From positions 122,543 to 186,542 of the IMG/VR virus record IMGVR_UViG_3300023184_000029: a DNA stretch of 64,000 nucleotides; one strand, written 5' to 3'. Made by a program: the position numbers and the translations under genes. The notes below the pieces were generated by a model, which worked only from the letters and a program-made list of their open reading frames with translations, did not search any database and was not told where the DNA came from. Origin of the DNA: a virus. Below, one piece after another: positions 45,462-53,314 of this stretch (position 1 is its first letter; the number at the start of each line of letters is the position of its first letter).

Positions 45462-46268
45462 TTAGTCCTTAATTTCTAAATTTCTTTGATCTACAGGAGG
45501 AAATTTTAATGATATAATATTAATATGTTTCATTAAATTATCGAATATTAATCTAGACCTACTCTTAGAAAAGTCTTTGGTTTGTTTTATTCTTATAAGA
45601 ACCAAACCTTTTCCCAAAATCAGTCCTTGTTTCTTGGAGTCATAAGTTTGTGTTTTTTTAAGAGCGTCCTCTCCCCAGATGGGAAGAAAGTGAGACGGAC
45701 CATCTACTTCTATTGCTGTATTAATCTTAGGCAGAAACAGGTCTATCTGCAACTTGGTATTTATAAGACTTTGTTCTTTGTGAAATTCTACATCAAAGCC
45801 ATGAGCAAGCAATTCTGATAATAGGAATTTTTCTAATTTTGACCCTACTTTACTAGTATGTCTAACGCTGTTGTTTGCTAATTTTATTATAGAAGCTTTT
45901 TTATCTTCGCTCATTTGTTCCCAATTATCTCTAATCTTTTCTTTTCGTTTTTGTAGTTCTACATTATCTAGTTTGTCCCAAGCTTTTAGTACGCCCATTC
46001 CTATTTTGTCTTTGGTCTGTTGATCTCTTTTTTTACCTTTTGTTGGATGTTTATGTTTGCCTGAGCCCAAAGCATTTTTTTGTGCTTCTGATTTATTCCG
46101 TATGGGTATATTAAATTTTATAGCATCTCTTCTTATACGATTAGCATAAGTATCATATAAAGAAGCAATGTCAGCAAAGCTATGATTTTTAGTAGTATAT
46201 AAATCATTAATCAGTTTACTTTTTTCTTGACTAGATAGCTTACTATATGATTTGTTCAAGTTCTTCAT
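45462..46268 (-). CDS. NUMOD3-containing Vsr-like endonuclease, possible homing nuclease
   Basis: 268 residues, with a GGAGA Shine-Dalgarno 9 nt before the ATG. Residues 1-60 look like a helix-turn-helix (FADIASLYDTYANRIRRDA). Residues about 65-100 contain HPTKGKKRDQQTKDKIG, a NUMOD3-like DNA-binding motif typical of homing endonucleases. Residues 145-250 have KLEKFLLSELLAHG, LQIDLFLP and TAIEVDGPSHF, the D ... E-x-D arrangement of the Vsr/DUF559 branch of PD-(D/E)XK nucleases. A free-standing mobile nuclease is the best reading. It overlaps the end of the upstream gene by 26 nt. Confidence 0.6.
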   Translation of the reverse strand: MKNLNKSYSKLSSQEKSKLINDLYTTKNHSFADIASLYDTYANRIRRDAIKFNIPIRNKSEAQKNALGSGKHKHPTKGKKRDQQTKDKIGMGVLKAWDKLDNVELQKRKEKIRDNWEQMSEDKKASIIKLANNSVRHTSKVGSKLEKFLLSELLAHGFDVEFHKEQSLINTKLQIDLFLPKINTAIEVDGPSHFLPIWGEDALKKTQTYDSKKQGLILGKGLVLIRIKQTKDFSKSRSRLIFDNLMKHINIISLKFPPVDQRNLEIKD

Positions 46269-46704
46269 AATTAAATGTCTCCGTAATTCCTATAGGTTTT
46301 TTCCAGCATAGTTCATATATATCAAATAATTCTTGGTTTTTAGTGATAATACTAATATTATTATGATCAAATAAAGATTTCCACTGATGAAATAAAACAG
46401 CAGGATCATCTATCCATGGAACATTGTAGGCATAAAAATATCTATTTTTAATATTGGTAAAATTTTTAGTTAATAACAAAGACGCTATATCAAATATTAT
46501 AAGATCTCCTTGGAAAAATCTCGCATGACTCAAATGTAAAATAGGTATATTTTTAATGTCTATTTTATCACAGAAACTATTGAATATGCATATATTACTA
46601 TATGGATTATTATCAATTAATTTTTGTGTGGTGTCTACAATAGAATTATATATATCTGCATTCTGTAACTTAATTAGTATCAAGCCTAAATTTTTAGATT
46701 TCAT
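46243..46704 (-). CDS. hypothetical protein of the sugar-transfer cluster
   Basis: 153 residues, coupled to the upstream gene by ATGA. Alternating strands and helices (LGLILIKLQ, SNICIFNSF, DLIIFDIAS, ISIITKNQE) suggest a small Rossmann-like alpha/beta fold similar to one half of a GT-B enzyme. No catalytic motif is recognised. Last gene of the seven-gene cluster. Function inferred only from company. Confidence 0.5.
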   Translation of the reverse strand: MKSKNLGLILIKLQNADIYNSIVDTTQKLIDNNPYSNICIFNSFCDKIDIKNIPILHLSHARFFQGDLIIFDIASLLLTKNFTNIKNRYFYAYNVPWIDDPAVLFHQWKSLFDHNNISIITKNQELFDIYELCWKKPIGITETFNYEELEQII

Positions 46705-47426
46705 AGTATATTATCATATAAAAAATTGAGATATGTTGATGTATTAAGTTCCGAGATATTCTGCATCGATTCACCCGATAAAGATTCAATCTCGTCTAAG
46801 CTTATAGGAATAGCGCCGCATAGTTTGGCTTCTAGCGCATAGTCTTTATCATTAATTACCAAATAATATTTAGTATTATTCAATAGTTCAATTTTATTAA
46901 GTTCTGTAATAGTTCCCATATTTTGAGGATGTTTGAATAAAACATGATTAAATAATTTAATATCTATTTTCTTATTAGGGTATAAATGTTGTTTTAGCTC
47001 TAATGGTATCTCTGGTATATTCTCTAGAAAGCTTATGATATGATATTTTTTACCAGGGTCTCCGGTATTGTTACATAAACCAGGGTTATATAAAGTAGGT
47101 ATATATATACTAGGATAATTAATATCTTTATCATGACACAGATGAGTTATTTGTAAGTTTTCTATTCTTTTATAAAGATCTATATTAAATTTATTGGTAT
47201 GATAGATACTAATTTTATTAGTTCCATGATAATTTGTTATAAAATCTAGAATTTCATTATCTATTAAGATATCATCAAATAGATAGTGCGTACAGTTATT
47301 TTGTGTGTGTATTTTGTAAATATCTTTATTTACAGATTGTGATACTATATCTATATTATTTAGGTCTCGTAAAGAGATCAAATTATCTATAAATTTAGAC
47401 CTGTAGTATTGAATAAAAAGTTTCAT
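46701..47426 (-). CDS. glycosyltransferase-like protein
   Basis: 241 residues, ATGA-coupled on both sides. The C-terminal half ends in YYLVINDKDYALEAKLCGAIPISLDEI, like the sugar-nucleotide-binding E-x-x-x-x-G-x-(I/V)-P-(I/V) element of GT-B glycosyltransferases; the N-terminal half is a beta-alpha array. Shorter than typical GT-B enzymes (about 350 residues), so possibly reduced. Substrate unknown. Confidence 0.45.
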   Translation of the reverse strand: MKLFIQYYRSKFIDNLISLRDLNNIDIVSQSVNKDIYKIHTQNNCTHYLFDDILIDNEILDFITNYHGTNKISIYHTNKFNIDLYKRIENLQITHLCHDKDINYPSIYIPTLYNPGLCNNTGDPGKKYHIISFLENIPEIPLELKQHLYPNKKIDIKLFNHVLFKHPQNMGTITELNKIELLNNTKYYLVINDKDYALEAKLCGAIPISLDEIESLSGESMQNISELNTSTYLNFLYDNIL

Positions 47427-48091
47427 ACGAATAATTTTGCTTTTGGTATATCTTTTAAACTAGATATTTTTAGTATATTTTTTTTATCTACAAAAACTTT
47501 ATCAAAACTTAAATTCTCATTCAATAAAATATTTATTGTTTCAAAAAGATAATTTTGATTTAGATTTTTTTTATCGGACAGATGCTGTAATCTACTCATT
47601 GTTTCTTCATTGAAATAAACACACTCGCTCCAGACTATAGGAAAATCATAAAATAAATATTGTATGCTTTCAGTATCATGACAACCTATGTTGAAATTAT
47701 TTTTAGGCTTGTCAATCATATATATTTTAGAATGATTGTTTTGTTCGCAACGATGAAAGAGATTCTTAAATAAAACACCACTACTTATAATCAGTATATT
47801 TTTAGGTTTGTTTTGTTGCAGATATAGGAGCAGGGAGGCTGTCTGGTTGGTAGTTTTGTATTCTTCGTTGAATATAATATTAATATTACTATACTTGTTT
47901 GTGTTTTTTTTAATTTTTTCTGATTCAAATCCTGTGCCGATATGAATAGTGTCAAGCCCTTTGATAGTATTAAGTTGCATTATCTGATAATCTAAAACGG
48001 CTGAAGACTGTTTAATTTTTAGTAAGGCTTTAGATCCTATGGATTTCATTCCTCTAGTGATTTCTGGAACCAAAATAAAAGCATCAAACAT
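47423..48091 (-). CDS. LicC/GalU-type nucleotidyltransferase-like protein, metal site apparently altered
   Basis: 222 residues. The pattern MKSIGSKALLKI ... AVLDYQIMQL ... DTIHIGTGFESEKI ... NIIFNEEYKTTNQTASLLLY follows sugar-1-phosphate or choline-phosphate nucleotidyltransferases (signature loop and Lys, then N-x-x-Y-x-x-T-N-x-x-S-L). Two differences stand out: the Gly-rich N-terminal loop is replaced by PEITRGMKS, and the strand that normally ends in the metal-binding Asp reads ILIISSGVLFKN without it. It may be inactive or bind nucleotide in another way. It overlaps the upstream gene by 8 nt. Confidence 0.5.
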   Translation of the reverse strand: MFDAFILVPEITRGMKSIGSKALLKIKQSSAVLDYQIMQLNTIKGLDTIHIGTGFESEKIKKNTNKYSNINIIFNEEYKTTNQTASLLLYLQQNKPKNILIISSGVLFKNLFHRCEQNNHSKIYMIDKPKNNFNIGCHDTESIQYLFYDFPIVWSECVYFNEETMSRLQHLSDKKNLNQNYLFETINILLNENLSFDKVFVDKKNILKISSLKDIPKAKLFV

Positions 48092-48827
48092 AATATTCTA
48101 CTTTACAGTTTGTGTTGTTAAATATTTCTGAAAAATATTCAGATTCCAAATACGGTCTTAGGAATACATAATTTTCAAATGGCACAAAAACTCCATTTAT
48201 CTCGCCTTGTTTTTTGGCTAATATACTAAAAGATTTTTGTTCTATATTGACTATAGTATTTATTCTCATTATATATTGCTCTAAATTATCAGCTTCTTCA
48301 CTATTAAAAAAAATAAAATAATGACTATTATTAGCTTTTTTGTTGGTGTCTAGTATATTAGATATTAATAAGCTTTCATGGTTTACTTCGATGAAATTAT
48401 GAATTTTCCACTTGATATTTTTGTCTAGTTTATTTTCTAGTGTTTTTATAAGAGCTTTTGTGTGGCTGTACTCGCATAAAGCAAAAGATATATATACTGG
48501 TTTTACAGTTAATTTATTAATAGTGTCGCAAAGTTCTTCTATATTATCTTCATTCTTTATTTTTAGAATCAAATAGTATTTTATCCCACTTCTATCACTA
48601 AGCAGTTGTACCATATCTACAGTATTTAATTCTTCTTTATGTTCCTCGTATATTTTTTTACTAAAAGCGAATCTACAAACATAATCGTCTATATAATAAT
48701 AATGATTTCTAATAGATATCGGCTTAGAGTCTTGTACAAGATCCGGAATACCTAGCGAGCAGGGCTTATTGCCGCTCTCTACTGGTTGAGCAAAAATGCA
48801 GTCTTGACAGTTTGTACTGATACTCAT
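48084..48827 (-). CDS. Cys-cluster protein of the glycosylation block
   Basis: 247 residues, ATGA-coupled to the upstream gene. The N-terminus has four to five cysteines (NCQDCIFAQ, NKPCSLG, YVCRF), a probable metal site. The remaining 180 residues alternate strands and helices (YYLILKIKNEDNIEELCDTI, KPVYISFALCE, HYFIFFNSEEADN) and resemble a GT-A/nucleotide-diphospho-sugar fold lacking an obvious DxD. No function can be assigned with confidence. Confidence 0.5.
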   Translation of the reverse strand: MSISTNCQDCIFAQPVESGNKPCSLGIPDLVQDSKPISIRNHYYYIDDYVCRFAFSKKIYEEHKEELNTVDMVQLLSDRSGIKYYLILKIKNEDNIEELCDTINKLTVKPVYISFALCEYSHTKALIKTLENKLDKNIKWKIHNFIEVNHESLLISNILDTNKKANNSHYFIFFNSEEADNLEQYIMRINTIVNIEQKSFSILAKKQGEINGVFVPFENYVFLRPYLESEYFSEIFNNTNCKVEYYV

Positions 48828-49240
48828 AGCTGTATTCTTTCTATGGTTATGATAGAATTATATTTGTTTTTATCTATTTTTGCAATTCTAAATAGTCTAT
48901 TGTCTAGTATACTTTCTATTGTTTTAAAAGATAAAATATTTTTTATAGTATGAATATATTTCATTGTTTCTTTGTCTGTTAATATCTTATTGAGATAGTC
49001 ATAGCAGAGGCTGTTGAAATCTATAAATGATATAATTATTTCCCCACCCATGGTAAGCTTTGTCATTATTTCTGTCAAAAGCTTATTAACTTTATTCTCT
49101 TCTATCTTTTGTGCGTCTTGAAGCAAAATTTTATTTATAGAATAGTTAGGTACTACTGAAATATTATCAATATGTATATTATTCAATTCTTGATTTTGAT
49201 CTGGTTCTATATCTATATAAATATTAATAATTCTACTCAT
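48824..49240 (-). CDS. possible reduced SAM-methyltransferase-like protein
   Basis: 138 residues from the ATG at 49240, which overlaps the upstream stop as ATGA; the ATG at 49255 would add 5 residues and break the regular coupling seen in this cluster. The stretch LTEIMTKLTMGGEIIISFIDFNSL resembles the post-motif region of class I methyltransferases (L-x-x-G-G-x-hydrophobic), but the glycine-rich SAM loop is absent. A fragment-like or non-catalytic relative is likely. Confidence 0.45.
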   Translation of the reverse strand: MSRIINIYIDIEPDQNQELNNIHIDNISVVPNYSINKILLQDAQKIEENKVNKLLTEIMTKLTMGGEIIISFIDFNSLCYDYLNKILTDKETMKYIHTIKNILSFKTIESILDNRLFRIAKIDKNKYNSIITIERIQL

Positions 49241-50115
49241 ATGTAAGGTCTCCATATTTTCTGTTCTATTAATTCTATTAAATTATTAGTAAATAATCTA
49301 TAATTATGTTCTTTTTTAAGTGTTTCTATAATAGCTAATCTATTATTGATATTATAATCCTGAATAGATGTCTTTGCTATAGATATAATTTCTTCCGGCT
49401 TATTGATCTCTATACTATCTCCGTAAGATATTCCATTAGCGGTAATAGCTATGCAACCACTTAGAAGTCCACACAAAATATTAATATCTAATTTAGTATC
49501 TATTATAACTTTATATTCATTTAATTTGCTTAGTATACTACTTATAGTAGAGTATTGATTTATAGATGAAATAATTTCTGCTTCTGGAATATGTGTTTTT
49601 ATATATGAAAAAAGCCTGTTTGTTTGGTCGTCATTATTAAGATTAACAAATACTATAGGTTTCCTATCTCCTAGATTTAATTCGTGTTCAGGAATACCAT
49701 ACGGGATGTTATATAGTATTGAATGAGAACTATTCTCAAAATAACTTTTTGTTCTATTGTTAGTTGATACAATAGGCGTTCTCTTTAGTTGTTCTAATAT
49801 AAGATATTTATCTTCTTTTTTTATAGATAATGATAGAGGCTCGTGGGCAAAGATACAATCTATTAAATGGTATTCTTTAATAGTTTTTATTTTGTCGATA
49901 TGTTCTAATAGTGTGTTAGTAGCGTATATATGATAATCTAAAAAATAATTAATATCCTGGTCAGTATCTATATTTTTAATACTAAGTCTAGAAATATCTT
50001 CTAAACACATATCAAAAATACTATTATGCTTTGAATATAGAATGTCTATACTTTTAGTATCAGATAAGTGTTGACTATTTTTAATTAAATTATAAATTGG
50101 AAAATGAATACTCAT
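49237..50115 (-). CDS. GT-B-like glycosyltransferase
   Basis: 292 residues, ATGA-coupled on both sides. The C-terminal part shows IVFVNLNNDDQTN, YKVIIDTKLDINILCGLLSG and CIAITANGISYGD, like the donor-binding half of GT-B enzymes, where a Gly-containing helix precedes a strand. The acidic residue usual before this glycine is not obvious. The N-terminal half is an alpha/beta acceptor-type domain. Probably modifies a phage or host glycan; target unknown. Confidence 0.45.
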   Translation of the reverse strand: MSIHFPIYNLIKNSQHLSDTKSIDILYSKHNSIFDMCLEDISRLSIKNIDTDQDINYFLDYHIYATNTLLEHIDKIKTIKEYHLIDCIFAHEPLSLSIKKEDKYLILEQLKRTPIVSTNNRTKSYFENSSHSILYNIPYGIPEHELNLGDRKPIVFVNLNNDDQTNRLFSYIKTHIPEAEIISSINQYSTISSILSKLNEYKVIIDTKLDINILCGLLSGCIAITANGISYGDSIEINKPEEIISIAKTSIQDYNINNRLAIIETLKKEHNYRLFTNNLIELIEQKIWRPYI

Positions 50116-51116
50116 AATATAGAAAGCAAGTCCACTCTAGTTTTTTGTTTATTATATATCATATTTTGATTACTAACCCTATCCACCATTTTTCTAGACA
50201 AGCTGTCCACACAGATATCTTCATAAGTATCGGACGGATAGTAATCTGAATCCCCGTAATATGGGGTTGTTGTACTATTAAGTTGCGACCGACTAATTAT
50301 ATTAGATTCATATATGCTAGCATACTGCTCATCTATAAATGGATAAAAATCATCATTTAGAGCCAAATATGTGTTACCTGTATTGTGTAGAATCTCGATC
50401 TCCGTATAATCTATAGGTCTCTGAATAAATAATATCTGGTCTATACCACTATTAATTTTCATTTTTTTCTTAGTATTTTCATAATACTCAAACAGACGAT
50501 TTTTTTCTGGTTCTGTCAAAGCAACCCATAGAATCAAACATATATTATTATTCGTTCTAAATGTACTTAAAAAAGAAATAATAATTTTATGTACTATATC
50601 AATATTTTTTTTATATTCTCCGATAAAATAAAACTTATACATATTGTTATATATGCCAATATTTAGTTTTTTATTTTTTGTATCTGGATTTACAGAAAAA
50701 GGAATTCGAAATAGTGATACTTTTTTGGGATCTACGCCGCAGGATAATATCTTATCAGAATCAATAGGATTATTACATAGTATCTTATCGGCTTTTTGTA
50801 AAATACTCTTATGTATTGAATTAATATTTTTTTTATGATCTAAAATTGGTATTATTATATTTTTAGAAAATTTAGGGTTATATACCAGCATATTAAGTGG
50901 TAAATTTTGTATAAAAATCTCTGTTTGATCTAAGTTTCTGTTGTGAGATTTAGACGGAGGTAACAGAGGGTCCACGAGTCCCCTCTCTAATATAATGGGC
51001 CTAGAAACTATTTGATTTTTAAATTTTTCTGACAACTCTATATATTCTAGATATGATCTAGATGTTAGACCAATATTATCTGGTTGAGTGGTTGGTCCTA
51101 TAAATAATGTATTCAT
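50112..51116 (-). CDS. GT4-like glycosyltransferase, probable
   Basis: 334 residues. Starts MNTLFIGPTTQPDNIGLTSRSYLEY, the G-x-G-like first strand and helix of GT-B enzymes. The middle has ADKILCNNPIDSDKI and CGVDPKKVSLFRIPFSVNPDT, close to the S-x-x-x-x-x-G-V-x-x-x-K-(V/I)-x-x-x-(P)-x-G-V-D segment of family GT4. YFIGEYKKNIDIVHKIIISF and LFIQRPIDYTEIEILHN correspond to the donor domain. ATGA-coupled to its neighbours. Confidence 0.55.
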   Translation of the reverse strand: MNTLFIGPTTQPDNIGLTSRSYLEYIELSEKFKNQIVSRPIILERGLVDPLLPPSKSHNRNLDQTEIFIQNLPLNMLVYNPKFSKNIIIPILDHKKNINSIHKSILQKADKILCNNPIDSDKILSCGVDPKKVSLFRIPFSVNPDTKNKKLNIGIYNNMYKFYFIGEYKKNIDIVHKIIISFLSTFRTNNNICLILWVALTEPEKNRLFEYYENTKKKMKINSGIDQILFIQRPIDYTEIEILHNTGNTYLALNDDFYPFIDEQYASIYESNIISRSQLNSTTTPYYGDSDYYPSDTYEDICVDSLSRKMVDRVSNQNMIYNKQKTRVDLLSIL

Positions 51117-52780
51117 TGTAATTGTTTAATTTTTGCATACCGTATAAAGTCTTCTGTATCAAAAGAAATATTTTCTTCTCTAACAGATGTTGCCCTATTA
51201 TTATTGTCTATCAATATATTAATATGTTCATATATATCTGTAAATTTATATGGTTGTATACTAGTAACATTCTGAACAAATCCGTAGTCTGCATTTTTGA
51301 GTAATTCTAGATATTTTAAAGACCCAATATTATCAGAATCGTGAAGTTTATTACTCACTATCTCAAATAAACTATTAAAATAATTAGACTGATCTATTGG
51401 CTTTTTATCTATAATAGATTCTAATATTTCGCTTCTACTATTCCACTTATATTTTTGTTGTGATAGATCTAAATTATCTAAATATTTTTCCCATTTTTGA
51501 GCTATTATATCCCAATTATAATTTTTTTCGGTAGCAATTCTTGTTTCTATTTTCTTTTTATTCTGTATAGAAATAGGCAAGTTCATAAAATCTAAAACGT
51601 GCTTGATCATATCATCATTATTAGGATATGCTCTTAAGGCTTTAGTCTCTAACTCTGTGAATAGTGTTTGAGTTCTTACTTTCATAGCCCCTAACTTATC
51701 TATAATATCGCACATGGCGCTATAATCGATAGTGATTACGGGTATCCCACAGGCTCCTGCCTCAACTTGTGGCATACCAAACCCTTCACAAATAGCATAT
51801 TGAACATATAAATCAAAATTATTATAAATCTGAGATAGTTGTACAGTGCTTACTCCGTGGGTAACAGAGGGCAGAAAGCTTGTTTTCTGAAAACATTGTT
51901 TACAAATTTTATTAGGAGACTGGAATACGCTGCATTCCAAATTTTGACAATTACGACAAATATAAGAGAATAAAACTTTATTCGATAGTCTATATTCTTT
52001 AAGCAGCTCTGGTATATCCCAGCCAGCATCTGGATAGCTTGTGTGTAGGTATAAAAATGTTCGTGCTCCAGAAGCATAGTCTTTAGTTTCTAAAATATCC
52101 AGCAGTTTTCTGAAACTACTAAATAGTTCTGGAATTAGTTTTCTTTTTTGATTTCTCATAACAGAACCTATCACAAAAGCATCTGTTGGGAGATTAAATT
52201 TTTGTCTAATCTGATTCTTGTCTTGTATATTAAACGTATCGAGATCAACGCCGGGAGAGGCCGTATCTATATAATTGATTCTGCTTGAGGTTTGATATTT
52301 CAGTACTTCCGCACCCCAATCAGAATAAGTGAATATTGCATCAGCATCCAAGAATGTTTCTATCCATTCCTCTTGTTGTGGTTTAGAATCTACCGTTGGC
52401 ATTAAAACCCAATGAAAATACTTCCTAACAGGAGATATTTTTTGATAAGCTGTCATCCAGTAGTCTCTAACATCTATCACAACATCTGGTTTGAAATCTA
52501 GAACAACTTTTTCGAATCTCCAGCGACCGAACTGATTATCTCCTCTAGACATATACTCAGCATATCTAGGATCCTCTGTTTTTACAGCATTAGCATAATA
52601 AATCCAATCTATTTCTTTATCTCTTGGATCATTAACAAAACCATATGAAGCAAATTCAGCAATAGTATATTTACCTGTCTTATGTAGCCTAGAAAGTATC
52701 TCTTTTGCATATACTCCGAATCCAGATTTTATAAAGCTGGCCTCAGAACACATCAATACTTTTAATTTTTCTTTTTGCAT
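51113..52780 (-). CDS. GT4-family glycosyltransferase with zinc-ribbon insertion
   Basis: 555 residues. KLKVLMCSEASFIKSGFGVYAKEIL is the first strand-loop-helix; ASPGVDLDTFN and FVIGSVMRNQKRKLIPEL mark the donor domain; EGFGMPQVEAGACGIPVITI is the classical GT4 E-x(7)-E motif. An insertion near residues 274-296 has CRNCQNLEC and CKQC, a likely zinc ribbon. The last 130 residues are an extra helical region. First gene of the cluster; its ATG lies 13 nt after a terminator hairpin and has no Shine-Dalgarno. The first strand begins at residue 5, so a much later start is unlikely. Confidence 0.85.
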   Translation of the reverse strand: MQKEKLKVLMCSEASFIKSGFGVYAKEILSRLHKTGKYTIAEFASYGFVNDPRDKEIDWIYYANAVKTEDPRYAEYMSRGDNQFGRWRFEKVVLDFKPDVVIDVRDYWMTAYQKISPVRKYFHWVLMPTVDSKPQQEEWIETFLDADAIFTYSDWGAEVLKYQTSSRINYIDTASPGVDLDTFNIQDKNQIRQKFNLPTDAFVIGSVMRNQKRKLIPELFSSFRKLLDILETKDYASGARTFLYLHTSYPDAGWDIPELLKEYRLSNKVLFSYICRNCQNLECSVFQSPNKICKQCFQKTSFLPSVTHGVSTVQLSQIYNNFDLYVQYAICEGFGMPQVEAGACGIPVITIDYSAMCDIIDKLGAMKVRTQTLFTELETKALRAYPNNDDMIKHVLDFMNLPISIQNKKKIETRIATEKNYNWDIIAQKWEKYLDNLDLSQQKYKWNSRSEILESIIDKKPIDQSNYFNSLFEIVSNKLHDSDNIGSLKYLELLKNADYGFVQNVTSIQPYKFTDIYEHINILIDNNNRATSVREENISFDTEDFIRYAKIKQLQ

Positions 52781-52784
52781 AAGA

Positions 52785-52809
52785 TATAAAAGAGGGGGCT
52801 TTCGCCCCC
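52785..52809 (-). terminator. GNRA-loop terminator between ssb and the glycosyltransferase cluster
   Basis: On the minus strand GGGGGC-GAAA-GCCCCC is followed by TCTTTTATATC. Flanking AAAGA and TCTTT can extend the stem with one bulged C. It lies downstream of ssb and directly upstream of the glycosyltransferase ATG at 52780, so it can act as terminator for ssb and attenuator for the cluster. Confidence 0.8.
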
Positions 52810-52846
52810 GTCTTTATTTTGATAAATTTATTTGAGAACAAAATTA

Positions 52847-53221
52847 TTAGAAAGCCACGCTCTCTGCTTCTTCATTTGTTTGCTTATTCCTAGAAAGCTT
52901 GGTGATTTTCGAGAAATTATTAACTCGAACTTTTAAGCTACTATGCTTAACGCCATCCTTTTCCCAGGTATCATTTCTGAGAGATCCCTCTACTAGAACC
53001 AAATCGCCCTTCTTGAAAGAAGAACCAATAATTTCAGCACCACTGTCCCAAGCTTCGCAATTAATGAAAGAGGTAATCTTATCCTTCTCTCCATTAGACT
53101 TGGTATACTCACGAGAAACAGCAATAGTAAAATTAACCACAGAAGTCTGCTTACCTCCTGTATTAACAACTCTTAGTTCTGCATCTCTGGCCAAATTACC
53201 TCTTAAAATAGCAATATTCAT
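52847..53221 (-). CDS. ssb: single-stranded DNA-binding protein
   Basis: 124 residues. A bacterial-type OB-fold SSB: MNIAILRGNLARDAELR at the start, VVNFTIAVSREY, TSFINCEAWDSGAEI, and KKGDLVLVEGSLRND, all in standard order. The C-terminus is short and acidic and ends SVAF, so a terminal Phe is present although the usual DDIPF tip is not. A strong AAGGAG Shine-Dalgarno (53229-53234) and its own promoter suggest high expression. It coats single-stranded DNA at the phage fork, with the polymerase, helicase and primase encoded upstream. Confidence 0.95.
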   Translation of the reverse strand: MNIAILRGNLARDAELRVVNTGGKQTSVVNFTIAVSREYTKSNGEKDKITSFINCEAWDSGAEIIGSSFKKGDLVLVEGSLRNDTWEKDGVKHSSLKVRVNNFSKITKLSRNKQTNEEAESVAF

Positions 53222-53266
53222 ATCAATTCTCCTTAGTTAAAATAAACAAATCCAACGCAACACTCT

Positions 53267-53294
53267 ATGATATTTAAACGAGCAGTAATGTCAA
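53267..53294 (-). promoter_or_regulatory. sigma70-like promoter of ssb
   Basis: On the minus strand TTGACA (53289-53294) is followed after 16 nt by TATCAT (53267-53272), about 45 nt upstream of the ssb start. It sits in the only sizeable gap of the replication block, which supports it. It implies use of host RNA polymerase with a housekeeping sigma factor. Confidence 0.55.
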
Positions 53295-53314
53295 GACGGA
53301 GGCCCTTTTTATTT

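Noticed and set aside
51850-52077. 75-codon second minus-strand frame within the GT4 glycosyltransferase
   Set aside because: It overlaps the zinc-ribbon insertion in another frame and has no start signal or pattern of its own.
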